Source of the DNA: Bacteroidota bacterium
GTDB taxonomy: Bacteria > Bacteroidota > Bacteroidia > B-17B0 > Aurantibacillaceae
Assembly: GCA_003153315.1 (NCBI GenBank)
Contig: PLYA01000056.1
Location: forward strand, 65,826-129,825
Length of the DNA stretch: 64,000 nt
Direction: 5' to 3'
In this document: in pieces, positions 54,939-63,845 of the stretch
Layout: each line of letters opens with the position of its first letter
Numbering within the stretch: the first letter of the stretch is position 1
The notes under the pieces: generated by a model
Databases searched by the model: none
The model's input: the letters and a program-made list of their open reading frames with translations, nothing else
What the model was told of the DNA's origin: nothing
Position numbers and translations under genes: made by a program

Positions 54939-54990
54939 TTGGTAATTTCAGATAAGATAATAACTTCGCAGGCTTAATATAGGGCTGTTT

Positions 54991-56376
54991 ATGGCTACAG
55001 GAATTTTAGTTGTTTTAGTAATTTGCCTTATATTGGCTTGTGCTTTTGAGTTTGTAAATGGCTTTCATGATACGGCAAATGCGGTTGCTACTGTTATTTA
55101 TACCAATACCTTAAAACCAACCGTAGCTGTTGTTTGGAGCGGGCTTTGTAATTTTATCGGTGTTATGGTAGGCGGTATTGGGGTGGCCATGGGCATAGTA
55201 AACCTGCTTCCGGTGGAGGTATTGGTAGATTCCAGTCTTTCGCATGGCGTTGCCATGATACTGGCCCTATTAATAACAGCCATTATCTGGAATTTGGGTA
55301 CCTGGCTATTGGGCTTGCCTTCCTCCTCTTCGCATACCTTAATAGGCTCTATACTGGGTGTAGGTCTTGCGTTCTACTTTATTAATGGTAAAGATGCCGT
55401 AAACTGGAGCAAAGCCCAGGAAATTGGTATGGCGCTTTTGTTCTCTCCGTTATTTGGTTTTGGTATGGCTATAGTTATTATGTACCTTTTTAAACGCCTG
55501 ATTAAAAACGAAGTAATTTACAAAGAACCCAAACCGGGTGTAACCCCTCCTGTTTGGATACGCATCATACTTACTGTTACCTGTACGCTGGTTAGCTTTT
55601 TTCATGGCAGTAACGACGGGCAGAAGGGTATTGGTTTAATTATGCTGATAATGATTGTTTTTATTCCGAAAGATTATGTAATAAATTCCACACAGGATAT
55701 TAAAGCTACTTATTCTGAAATGTATGTAATAAAGCATTATTTAGATAAAAGCAACGCACAACGGTTAACAGGAAAAGAAATTGAAGTTTATAAGAAAACA
55801 AATGAGGTGCTTGATAAAGTATTAGCTATCACTAAAGATAAGAATACCGTAAGTGATATAGAGCCTGAAAAGCGTTTTGAAGTGCGTAAAGGAATTATTG
55901 TAATTTCTAAAAATATAGAGAATTTATTTAAAGGCAAAAACCTCTTACTTACCGAGAATGAAATGAGGGTAATTGAAACGCGTATCAGTCAAAGTAAATC
56001 TGCTACAGATTATGCGCCAAACTGGGTTCCGGTTATCATATCACTTTCTTTAGGTTTAGGTACTATGGTGGGTTGGAAACGCATTGTAAAAACCGTTGGA
56101 GAAAAAATAGGCAAACAACACATGAGCTATGCGCAGGGCGCTTCTGCCGAAATAGTAGCCGCCAGTACCATTGGGCTTTCTACCTGGTTTTCGGTTCCGG
56201 TAAGTACCACACATGTATTATCATCGGGTATTGCAGGTACCATGGTAGCAAAAAAAGGATTGAAAAACCTGCAAAAGAAAACCATTCAAAGTATTCTATT
56301 AGCCTGGATACTTACCCTGCCTGTAACCATGTTACTTTCGGGCAGTTTGTTCTTATTATTCCGCTGGTTGTTTTAA
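54991..56376 (+). CDS. PiT family inorganic phosphate transporter
   Basis: 461 residues. The two PiT repeats are clear: FVNGFHDTANAVATVIYTNT near residue 22 and FHGSNDGQKGIGLIML near 205, with GLPSSSSHTLIGSI and VPVSTTHVLSSGIAG as the matching halves. A cytosolic loop of about 110 residues (about 225-335) separates them. It takes up phosphate with a cation. It lies between two regions with Pho-box-like repeats and near a PstS-like gene. Confidence 0.94.
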   Translation: MATGILVVLVICLILACAFEFVNGFHDTANAVATVIYTNTLKPTVAVVWSGLCNFIGVMVGGIGVAMGIVNLLPVEVLVDSSLSHGVAMILALLITAIIWNLGTWLLGLPSSSSHTLIGSILGVGLAFYFINGKDAVNWSKAQEIGMALLFSPLFGFGMAIVIMYLFKRLIKNEVIYKEPKPGVTPPVWIRIILTVTCTLVSFFHGSNDGQKGIGLIMLIMIVFIPKDYVINSTQDIKATYSEMYVIKHYLDKSNAQRLTGKEIEVYKKTNEVLDKVLAITKDKNTVSDIEPEKRFEVRKGIIVISKNIENLFKGKNLLLTENEMRVIETRISQSKSATDYAPNWVPVIISLSLGLGTMVGWKRIVKTVGEKIGKQHMSYAQGASAEIVAASTIGLSTWFSVPVSTTHVLSSGIAGTMVAKKGLKNLQKKTIQSILLAWILTLPVTMLLSGSLFLLFRWLF

Positions 56377-56391
56377 GCGTTCTGAATGATG

Positions 56392-56443
56392 AGTTATAAG
56401 TGATGAGTTGGGAAGCACAATTTATAACTTATAACTTATAACT
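56392..56443. repeat. Short inverted and tandem repeats between PiT and AI-2E genes
   Basis: AGTTATAAGT at 56392 pairs with ACTTATAACT at 56427 and again at 56434. The right side is a 7-bp unit (TTATAAC) repeated three times. No T-run follows, so it is not a clear terminator. It resembles the GAGTTATGAGTT-like repeats seen between genes in some Bacteroidota. Confidence 0.45.
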
Positions 56444-56451
56444 TTGCCGAG

Positions 56452-57546
56452 ATGTTCCTAAAAAACAAATCTACTATTATACTTCTCGTTACTATTTTAT
56501 GCGTAATAGGCTTTATATGCTTATTCACCAAAATTGTGCTTTACATGCTCGTGGCAACCATTCTGTCTTTGTTGGCAGAGCCTTTTGTAAAACTTTATTC
56601 AAAAATAAGGTTTAAAAGCAAGCATCTGCCCGAAACAGTTATTGCTCTTTTGTCGCTGTTCAGCATGATATTTGTATTTTCATCTTTCTTTTTTGCCTTT
56701 ATACCTTTAATTATAGATCAGGCAAAGTTTATTTCAACACTTAATTTTAAGGATGTTTTTACCAGGGCTCTAGACCACTTCCCTAATATAAAAGATGTGC
56801 TTACTAATATGGGGGCCTTGGATAACGTGAGTAAAAAACTAAACAACCAACTGGCTGCTTTTTTAAATGTGGGTAATGCCAGTTACTTGCTTAATACTTT
56901 TTTTTCGGCATTTGGCAGTATTGCCGGAGGTGCTTTAGCCACTTGTTTTATTACTTTCTTTTTATTGAAAGATAATAAACTTGTTGCCAGAAGTCTTTTA
57001 TTAATAACCCCTGTGGCTTATGAGCATGAGATGAAGGACATCCTTCGCACTACAAAATCATTGCTAAGCAAATACTTTGTTGCCTTATTTATAGATGTAG
57101 TAATGGTAATTATTTTAGTCGGCACTTCTCTAAGTTTATTAGGAGTAAAGAACGCCTGGTTTATTGCCATATTTGCCGGAGTAATGAATATCATACCCTA
57201 TTTAGGCCCCTTTATAAGTTTTGCCTTTGCCTGCTTTTTAGGTATTACAGGCTGCATGGAAGCCAATGAAACTTTCTTAATAGGCACTGTAATCGAGAAA
57301 ATATTCTGGGTTTCTATCTGCGTAAATCTGTTCGATGCATTTGTCATGCAGCCCTATCTTTTCAGTCACAGCGTAAAAGCACACCCTTTAGAGATTTTTA
57401 TTGTAATACTGATGGCATCTTCTTTAGCAGGAGTTGGGGGGATGATAGTTGCCATACCTACTTATACACTTATCAGGATTGTGGCCAAAGAGTTTTTAAC
57501 TAATTATAAATTCTTTAAAAAACTAACCGAAAACATTCCCGAATAA
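56452..57546 (+). CDS. AI-2E/PerM family transporter
   Basis: 364 residues with about eight membrane helices. The family signature lies in the second half: AIFAGVMNIIPYLGPFISFA and FVMQPYLFSHSVKAHPLEIF. Members export small molecules or ions; substrate calls such as AI-2 or Na/Li rest on a few proteins and cannot be read here. It is followed 1 bp later by the DUF2461 gene. Confidence 0.88.
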   Translation: MFLKNKSTIILLVTILCVIGFICLFTKIVLYMLVATILSLLAEPFVKLYSKIRFKSKHLPETVIALLSLFSMIFVFSSFFFAFIPLIIDQAKFISTLNFKDVFTRALDHFPNIKDVLTNMGALDNVSKKLNNQLAAFLNVGNASYLLNTFFSAFGSIAGGALATCFITFFLLKDNKLVARSLLLITPVAYEHEMKDILRTTKSLLSKYFVALFIDVVMVIILVGTSLSLLGVKNAWFIAIFAGVMNIIPYLGPFISFAFACFLGITGCMEANETFLIGTVIEKIFWVSICVNLFDAFVMQPYLFSHSVKAHPLEIFIVILMASSLAGVGGMIVAIPTYTLIRIVAKEFLTNYKFFKKLTENIPE

Positions 57547-57547
57547 C

Positions 57548-58201
57548 ATGGAACAAACGCTTGCCTTTTTAAAACAAATTAAAAAGAATAACAACAAAGA
57601 GTGGTTCGAGAAGAACAAATCGGTTTATTTAAAATCTAAAGAAAACCTTCAGGCACTAATAACTAAAGTATTAACTCTTACCGCTAAGTTCGATAAAGAG
57701 GTGGCAGGCATAGATCCTGCTAAAACCATTTTCAGGATTTATAAAGATGTGCGCTTCTCTAAAGATAAAACCCCATATAAAATTAATATGGGTGCCCACA
57801 TAACCCCCGGTGGCAAGAATAGCCCTCTGCCCGGTTATTATATACATATAGAACCCGGTAACTGCTTTTTGGGTGGTGGTTGCTACATGCCCATGCCCGA
57901 TAAATTGGCTGCTATCCGCCAGGAGATTGATTATAACTATGCCGATTTTAAAAAGATACTTAACCATAAAGACTTTAAAAAATTCTTTACCGGCTTAGCC
58001 GATGAGGGAAAATTGGTAAACCCGCCCAAAGGCTATGATAAAGAAAACCCTGCCGTTGAAGTTTTAAAGAACAAACATTTTGTGGTGATACATAATTTTA
58101 ATGATAAAGAATTACTAAGCCCCGATTTCCCAAAATATGCCGCCTCAGCCTTTAAAGCCATGCACCCCTTTTTGCTCTTTTTAAGAGAAGCTATGAAGTA
58201 G
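57548..58201 (+). CDS. DUF2461 (TIGR02453) protein
   Basis: 217 residues. The N-terminus FLKQIKKNNNKEWFEKNK and the core FRIYKDVRFSKDKTPYK with NMGAHITPGG and GGGCYMPMPDKLAAIRQEID are the family hallmarks. The function of the family is unknown. It is cytosolic, 1 bp after the AI-2E transporter and probably co-transcribed. A 21-bp repeat array follows its stop codon. Confidence 0.92.
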   Translation: MEQTLAFLKQIKKNNNKEWFEKNKSVYLKSKENLQALITKVLTLTAKFDKEVAGIDPAKTIFRIYKDVRFSKDKTPYKINMGAHITPGGKNSPLPGYYIHIEPGNCFLGGGCYMPMPDKLAAIRQEIDYNYADFKKILNHKDFKKFFTGLADEGKLVNPPKGYDKENPAVEVLKNKHFVVIHNFNDKELLSPDFPKYAASAFKAMHPFLLFLREAMK

Positions 58202-58281
58202 GTTAATTCTATTTATACACCAAATAACTCCAATAAACACAGGTTTTTAGGCTTTTTAGAGCTAAAAGGCATTGGTACAGA

Positions 58282-58512
58282 GAAAAACAGTCACCTGAAC
58301 AAAACATTTAGTCATCTAAATAAAATGTTTAGTTAACTAAACAAAAGAATTAGTAGTCTAAATAAAACATTTAGATACCTAAACAAAATATTTAGTAACC
58401 TAAACAAAACAGTTAGATGACCAAACAAAAAGATTAGTAATCTAAATAAAACAGTTAGTAACCTAAACAAAATATTTAGGCGACTAAATAAAATGGTTAG
58501 TAACCTAAATTT
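58282..58512. repeat. 21-bp tandem repeat array, set 4 (11 units)
   Basis: Eleven units in exact 21-bp register between the DUF2461 gene and the sigma-factor gene. Each has an A-tract (AAACAAAA or AAATAAAA), then a TTTAG-like core and a CCTAAA-like end. The phased A-tracts would bend DNA in one direction if spaced every two turns. Stops occur in all plus frames; the minus strand is open as heptads like LFRLLNI in nine of eleven units. Confidence 0.92.
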
Positions 58513-58549
58513 TTAATATAAAGGCGAAAACACTTTTAAACACTCCCTA

Positions 58550-58580
58550 TTTGAAAAGATAAAAAATATTCGTAACTTTC
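58550..58580 (+). promoter_or_regulatory. Promoter of the sigma-factor gene
   Basis: TTTG at 58550-58553 and TAACTTTC at 58573-58580 are 19 bp apart, as in the Bacteroidota consensus TTTG-N19-TAnnTTTG. The start codon is 39 bp downstream. The repeat array ends about 38 bp upstream of the -33 element. Confidence 0.55.
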
Positions 58581-58618
58581 TTCCTATTAGTAACGTAAAA
58601 TTGTGTTGTGTAAAATAC

Positions 58619-59176
58619 ATGAGTAGAAACGAATTTATACAAGCTTGCCTTAAAAACGATAAAACTGCACGTCATCAGCTTATTGAGCAGCATTACGGAC
58701 AGTTAATGGGTATGTGCAGACGTTATGCCAAAAATAATGAACAGGCAGATACTTTTTTCTCTCAGGCATTTATTGATATTTTTAAACATTTACCCGAATA
58801 CGAGGATAACGATGATTTAAATACTTGGATTAAAAAAACATTCTTAAGCAGCTTAATTCACCAGTTAAAAAGTAATCGTACTGAATACTATGTAACCACT
58901 ACTGCCCGTGTGGATGAAAAGAAACAACATTCAGACCTTTTTCACCAGTCAGAGCAGGATGATCCAAACAACCTATCGGTAGAAGATTATATCAAAGCGC
59001 TGCAAAAAATGCCTTGCTCCTTCAGAGCCGTATATAATTTGCGTGTGATAGAGAATATGGGCTTAAAAGAAGTTTGCAATTTGTTAGAGATTAACGAAGA
59101 CTCTGCAAAGAATACCTTAGAGCGTGCCCGTCATGAATTTTCTAAAAATGTGAAACTCAAAATGCAAGGCTATTAA
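58619..59176 (+). CDS. RNA polymerase sigma factor, ECF-like (sigma-70 family)
   Basis: 185 residues from the ATG at 58619; an upstream TTG at 58601 is unlikely. Region 2 has FIQACLKNDKTARHQLIEQH and AFIDIFKHLPEYED; region 4 is near the end (LRVIENMGLKEVCNLLEINE). It directs RNA polymerase to a special promoter set. The next gene starts on the last base of its stop codon (TAATG) and encodes a single-pass membrane protein, possibly its partner or anti-sigma factor. Confidence 0.92.
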   Translation: MSRNEFIQACLKNDKTARHQLIEQHYGQLMGMCRRYAKNNEQADTFFSQAFIDIFKHLPEYEDNDDLNTWIKKTFLSSLIHQLKSNRTEYYVTTTARVDEKKQHSDLFHQSEQDDPNNLSVEDYIKALQKMPCSFRAVYNLRVIENMGLKEVCNLLEINEDSAKNTLERARHEFSKNVKLKMQGY

Positions 59177-59868
59177 TGGAAGAGAAAAAACCTTTTCATA
59201 TTGATGAAAATGCTTTGCGAGAAAAGCTATTGAGTTATCATGTTAGCTTTAATCCCGCTTCATTAGATTTTTTAGAGAATGAAATAGAGCAGGTAAAAAC
59301 ACGCCCTCCTTTTAAGCTTCCTGAAACAAAAAAGATATTTCAATTTGCTGCTATTCCCACAATTATAGTAGTATTTGGTATTGTTGCATACTTTGGGTTC
59401 AATTATATAAAAGATATATCAGAAAAAGCTACTGTTAAAAAAGACACCGTTACCACCATTAAACCTGCTCTTGAACCAAAAGTAGAAGTTAAGCAAGAAG
59501 TAGTTAAACTACCTGTTGTAACAACTGCTTCTGTAGCACCTGAAATAAAAAAACAAGATACCATTATAGCTTCTGTTCCGGTTACTGTTGCCCCAAAACA
59601 AATAAAAGATACCAATAAAAAACCTACTACAGAACAGGTTATCACTCCAAAAAAGGAAGATACTACACAAATAAATAATACTACCAATACAAAACCAGAT
59701 ACATTAAAAAAGACGGGTGTGGATACTTCTTCCGCTTCTAAAAACAAAGATACCACAACCAAAAAGAAGAAAAAGAAAAAGAAGAATTCGGATGTAACGG
59801 AAGAAATAAGGCAATCTACCCAACAGCCAAACAGTGCTGATGATGATGTAGTAGTTCCAAATAATTAG
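59176..59868 (+). CDS. Single-pass membrane protein paired with the sigma factor
   Basis: 230 residues. A cytosolic N-terminal part (1-53), one membrane helix (about 56-76, FAAIPTIIVVFGIVAYFGFN) and a long Lys/Thr/Pro-rich outer region with low complexity (about 90-215), then a poly-Lys run. The layout (short cytosolic part, one helix, extracytoplasmic tail) fits an anti-sigma factor, but no zinc-finger or RsiW-like motif is visible, so the role is inference. It overlaps the sigma gene by 1 bp. Confidence 0.7.
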   Translation: MEEKKPFHIDENALREKLLSYHVSFNPASLDFLENEIEQVKTRPPFKLPETKKIFQFAAIPTIIVVFGIVAYFGFNYIKDISEKATVKKDTVTTIKPALEPKVEVKQEVVKLPVVTTASVAPEIKKQDTIIASVPVTVAPKQIKDTNKKPTTEQVITPKKEDTTQINNTTNTKPDTLKKTGVDTSSASKNKDTTTKKKKKKKKNSDVTEEIRQSTQQPNSADDDVVVPNN

Positions 59869-59879
59869 TTAACACAATT

Positions 59880-61226
59880 TTATTTATACAACCACTCCTC
59901 TGGGTTTAGTATTCTTTGCCCCTTCCAGATTTGGAAATTAATTACATTTCTATTTTCATCTTCATTAAAAGCAATACTGCCAATGTTTTGTTTAAGAGCT
60001 ATTTTATCACCTGATTTAACCAGCACTTCCTGCAGATTAGAATACACGCTTAAATAATCTCCATGACGGATAATCACAATCTTACCGATACCCGGCACAG
60101 TGGTAACACCAGTAACTATACCTTCAAACACGGCACGTGCAGTTTGCCCTTTAGCTGCAGAAATTTCGACACCATTGTTGTTAATCATAAAACCTTTAAT
60201 AGTAGGGTGTTCCTGCTCTCCAAAGCCAATGGTTATAATGCCTTTAGCAACCGGCCATGGCAACCTACCTCTGTTAGATGCAAAATCTGTTGAGAGTTGC
60301 TCGGCTTCTTTTGTTTCTGCAATCTCTGCTGCTTCGGCTTTCTCATCTGCTTTTATCTCAGCATCTATCTTTTTTGTATTGACTTTTGCTTTCCTCTCTT
60401 TTGCCCTGGCAGCTCTGTCTTCTTTCTTTTTGGCAAGTGCTAACGCGCGTTTTTTTTCTTCTTCCTGTTGCCGTTTTACTTCTTCCTGAATTAATTTTTT
60501 AATGGCAGCGTTTAAGTTTTCAATTTCACTTTTCTTATTATTCAACTCTTCTTTTAATTGTTTTTCGGTATGCTGAAGACTTGCCAATGTGTTTTCCTGG
60601 TCTGATTTTTCTTTAGCAAGGTTTTCTTTTTCACTATCTTCTGAAGTAAGTAATTGTTTCTTTTCTGCTTTGCGACTATTTAACTCGACTATTTTTTGTG
60701 CTATTTCTGTTTGAGTACTTGTAATCTCAACTGCTTTTTTCCTTCGATACTCCGCAATTTGCTGTGTATATTTATATTGCTGGTATGCCTGATTAAAACT
60801 ATCTGCGGCAAATAAGAACATAAGTTTACTATAGGCATCGCTATTTCTATAATCAAAATAAACCATCGCGGCATAGTCTTTCTTTAGTTTATCTAAAGTT
60901 GAATTCAAATTATTTATAGAAGTTTGATTTTCGTTTATTTGTTTATTAATAAGGTGTATTTCATATTTAATGGTTCCTATCAGCTCTTCTCTTACACTGA
61001 TCTTCTTATTAAGGATAGCCACCTGATTCATAGATATTTTTTTACTGCTTTTTGTTTCGTGCAATAAATCATTGATGGTATTAATCTCTTCTTTCAACTT
61101 TTTCTTTTTGTTTTCTAAATCTTTCTTATTTCCCTTTTGCGCAAAAGTTTGCGGCGTATATGCCAAAAGCATTACAAAAGAAAAGAACAGTATGGTAAGT
61201 TTATTTTTTAAACTCAATGCGCTCAT
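59880..61226 (-). CDS. EnvC-like murein hydrolase activator (degenerate M23/LytM)
   Basis: 448 residues from the ATG at 61226, chosen for the signal peptide; a longer frame to 61265 overlaps the upstream gene more. After the signal (about 1-30) comes a long coiled coil (about 35-290), then a LytM domain (about 315-445). The zinc ligands are gone: NNNGVEI replaces HxGxD, YSNL replaces YAHL, NVINFQI replaces HLHFEI. Such domains activate amidases instead of cutting peptidoglycan. It overlaps the DUF4292 gene by 26 bp. Confidence 0.9.
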   Translation of the reverse strand: MSALSLKNKLTILFFSFVMLLAYTPQTFAQKGNKKDLENKKKKLKEEINTINDLLHETKSSKKISMNQVAILNKKISVREELIGTIKYEIHLINKQINENQTSINNLNSTLDKLKKDYAAMVYFDYRNSDAYSKLMFLFAADSFNQAYQQYKYTQQIAEYRRKKAVEITSTQTEIAQKIVELNSRKAEKKQLLTSEDSEKENLAKEKSDQENTLASLQHTEKQLKEELNNKKSEIENLNAAIKKLIQEEVKRQQEEEKKRALALAKKKEDRAARAKERKAKVNTKKIDAEIKADEKAEAAEIAETKEAEQLSTDFASNRGRLPWPVAKGIITIGFGEQEHPTIKGFMINNNGVEISAAKGQTARAVFEGIVTGVTTVPGIGKIVIIRHGDYLSVYSNLQEVLVKSGDKIALKQNIGSIAFNEDENRNVINFQIWKGQRILNPEEWLYK

Positions 61227-62085
61227 AGCTTGCCGGAATTTTAAAAGGAAAAGTTTGGGGTTCATTTATATTTATGCGCCCATAACTTATGTTGGCTTTG
61301 ATGTTCTTTTCGGCGGTAATGGTATATACTAATTTAAAGGGAGCAAGGTATTTATCAACCGGTTTAAAATCAGAATAAGATGAAGCAAACTTTCGCTTTG
61401 TCTGTATATCCGTAAACTCAAGGGTTGTTATTTTAAATGTTTCGGGGTCTAACCACATAGTTTGGTAAGATTCATTAGGTGTCTCCGTTCCATTAGCAAT
61501 TCTTCTTAAACGTCTTTTTCTTACGGTGCTTAAAAAATACTGGCAAGTGGTTTTATCTCTACCGGGCTTTAATTTTTCATCCTCGTCGTGAAAATCAGCG
61601 CTGTTGCCAAATAATAGAGCTTGCAGCATTTCATAATCCAAATCGGCGTGCAGCATTTGGTTTATGTATGAAAAATCCCCCACAAAATATTTTTTTTCTG
61701 TCAAGCCTAACGTAAATTTAACCGTATCTTTTGTAATTAATACCCGTGCCGCATCAATACCAAGCTTTGATATAGATAACCAAATTACGCTGTCTTTACG
61801 ACATCTCAAAGACACATTAAATGAATGTTCTTCACTATCTAATGTTAATTGGCAACTGAATTTTGCCGAAGCATAAGTAAAATCAAGTTCGCTATCGTTC
61901 ATTAACTTACTTAGCGATTTACCTGTTTTAAAATCCATACGACATTTTTCGGAAGTAGTATCTACTACGGTAACTGGTTTTTGTTTGGTAAGATTTTTTT
62001 TGTTTTTGCAGGAAGTTTCCATTAGTACAAGTAATAAAAAAGGAAACAATATTTTTAAGGGAAGTTGTTTGAGAATAGTTATCAT
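61201..62085 (-). CDS. DUF4292 lipoprotein
   Basis: 294 residues. The lipoprotein signal ends LMETSC (Cys about 26), then a LolA-like beta-rich body: RCRKDSVIWLSISKLGIDAA, ITKDTVKFTLGLTEKKYF and DYEMLQALLFGNSADF, matching DUF4292. The fold is LolA/LppX-like, so it may carry lipid or lipoprotein. It shares 1 bp with the TPR gene and 26 bp with the EnvC-like gene, so all are one operon. Confidence 0.88.
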   Translation of the reverse strand: MITILKQLPLKILFPFLLLVLMETSCKNKKNLTKQKPVTVVDTTSEKCRMDFKTGKSLSKLMNDSELDFTYASAKFSCQLTLDSEEHSFNVSLRCRKDSVIWLSISKLGIDAARVLITKDTVKFTLGLTEKKYFVGDFSYINQMLHADLDYEMLQALLFGNSADFHDEDEKLKPGRDKTTCQYFLSTVRKRRLRRIANGTETPNESYQTMWLDPETFKITTLEFTDIQTKRKFASSYSDFKPVDKYLAPFKLVYTITAEKNIKANISYGRININEPQTFPFKIPASYERIEFKK

Positions 62086-63842
62086 TATTCGTATAGCTTT
62101 TTATCTGCAATTTTTTTAATCAGCGTTTCCGAAGTGTTACCAAGCTCTTTGGATTTCTTCCAATTTTCAATGGCTTTATCAGTTTCTTTTAGTTTATACA
62201 ACACATCACCATAGTGTTCTACAATAGCAGGACGGTTATTTCCTCCTCTTTCAATAGCTTTTTCCAAATGTTTTTTTGCGTCTTCGTATTTCTGTTCCTG
62301 ATAAAAAATCCAACCGTAGGTATCCATATAATTAACACTATTTGGCACAAGTTCTAAGGATCGTTTTGACATCTTTTCGGCCTTTTCCAAATGTTCTTTT
62401 CGCAAAGAAAGATAATAGGCATAGTTATTCAATACTCCGGCATTATTAGGATCTAACTCTAATGCTTTATCAAATTCTTTATCAGATTTTTCATACTCTT
62501 TTAAGTTATTATAAACCTCTCCCAGATTAGTACAAAAGCCCGATGCTAAAGGAGTATCTTCAAACACAAATTGTTTGCCATCTTTAAAGGGCTGTACGGC
62601 TTTTTGATATTGCTTTAACTGCATATAAGCAACACCATTATAATAATAAGAGTAAGGTTGTTCAGGAAATAAATCCATTGCTTCGGCACTGTGTTTTGCT
62701 AAACTATCATACGCACCAATATGTGTTTCACAATCCAGCAACTCGTGCCATACTGCGTATTTACCTTTATCATTTTGTAGAACCTTTAATAGTTCTGCTA
62801 TGGCATCTTTATATTTTTTATCGCGATACAAAAAATCGGCATACATACTATGCGCTTTAGGTTCATCAGGGTATTCTGTTATCAACAAACTGCACAATTC
62901 ATAAGCCTGAGGCAAAAGTTTTTGGCTTTGTTCTGTCATATTATAATAGGATAGTAAGATTTTTATCTTGCTGTCAATATCTAAATCATCGCTTTTAAAT
63001 GCCTTTTTTAATTCTCCAAAAAACTCTTCATCTTTTTTTTGTTGCCTGTAATAATCAGCCAAAGCAAGATGTATGTATGGATTTAAGGAATCTGTTTTTA
63101 ATATGGTATTATATGTTTCTAAAGCCTTTTGCGGTTGTCCTTCTTGTTGATATAAATCTGCCAGGAAAGTATAGTAGCGACTTTCTTTGGGATTAGCCAT
63201 AATTATTCTTTTCAACTCGGTTTCCGCATCGTTCCATTTCTTTTGTTGCGAGTATATCTTTACTTTTTGCATAGAAATATCATCATTTGGGCCCGTTGCC
63301 TGCAACATGCGGCTATATGCCTGCAAGGCTTTATCTAATTTACCGGCATAGATATACTCTCCGGCAAGCCCCTGATAAAAGTCTTCGCGATATGGATGGG
63401 TTTTTAACATCATCTCATAACGATCTGCCGCATCCATATATAAACGTTTGTTATGCAAACATTCTATATACAGTATATTATACCATTCGTTTTTAGGGTC
63501 AGCTAAAGCAGCAATTTTAGCGCATTTTAGCGCATTTTCGTACTTGCCGGTATATCTATAAAGATTAGCAAGTTCGTAGTTGGCGGGAGCATTATTGGGA
63601 TTTATCTTTAAACATTCATTAAAAAGGTTCAGTGCTATATCGGCATTACCTTTTTCCTTCTCTCTGCACGCATCATAAAACGTAGCGTGAAGTTTAAACT
63701 CATCATCCGTTTTTTTTTGCGAGAGTGAAGAACTATTCTTTGTTTTAGAGGTAACTGAACTGGCATTTTTTTTTGACAAACAAGAGGTTAGTATTAGAAC
63801 ACTAATTCCTGATAATAAGGCTATGAGCTTTTGCTTGTACAA
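62085..63842 (-). CDS. TPR lipoprotein
   Basis: 585 residues. The start codon is TTG at 63842, 6 bp after the stop of the nucleotidyltransferase gene; no ATG lies near. The lipoprotein signal ends LILTSC (Cys21). About twelve TPR repeats follow, such as APANYELANLYRYTGKYENA and NNAGVLNNYAYYLSLRKEHL. It is a protein-interaction scaffold in the envelope, with unknown partner. It is the second gene of the nucleotidyltransferase-TPR-DUF4292-EnvC operon visible here. Confidence 0.9.
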   Translation of the reverse strand: MYKQKLIALLSGISVLILTSCLSKKNASSVTSKTKNSSSLSQKKTDDEFKLHATFYDACREKEKGNADIALNLFNECLKINPNNAPANYELANLYRYTGKYENALKCAKIAALADPKNEWYNILYIECLHNKRLYMDAADRYEMMLKTHPYREDFYQGLAGEYIYAGKLDKALQAYSRMLQATGPNDDISMQKVKIYSQQKKWNDAETELKRIIMANPKESRYYTFLADLYQQEGQPQKALETYNTILKTDSLNPYIHLALADYYRQQKKDEEFFGELKKAFKSDDLDIDSKIKILLSYYNMTEQSQKLLPQAYELCSLLITEYPDEPKAHSMYADFLYRDKKYKDAIAELLKVLQNDKGKYAVWHELLDCETHIGAYDSLAKHSAEAMDLFPEQPYSYYYNGVAYMQLKQYQKAVQPFKDGKQFVFEDTPLASGFCTNLGEVYNNLKEYEKSDKEFDKALELDPNNAGVLNNYAYYLSLRKEHLEKAEKMSKRSLELVPNSVNYMDTYGWIFYQEQKYEDAKKHLEKAIERGGNNRPAIVEHYGDVLYKLKETDKAIENWKKSKELGNTSETLIKKIADKKLYE

Positions 63843-63845
63843 ATT

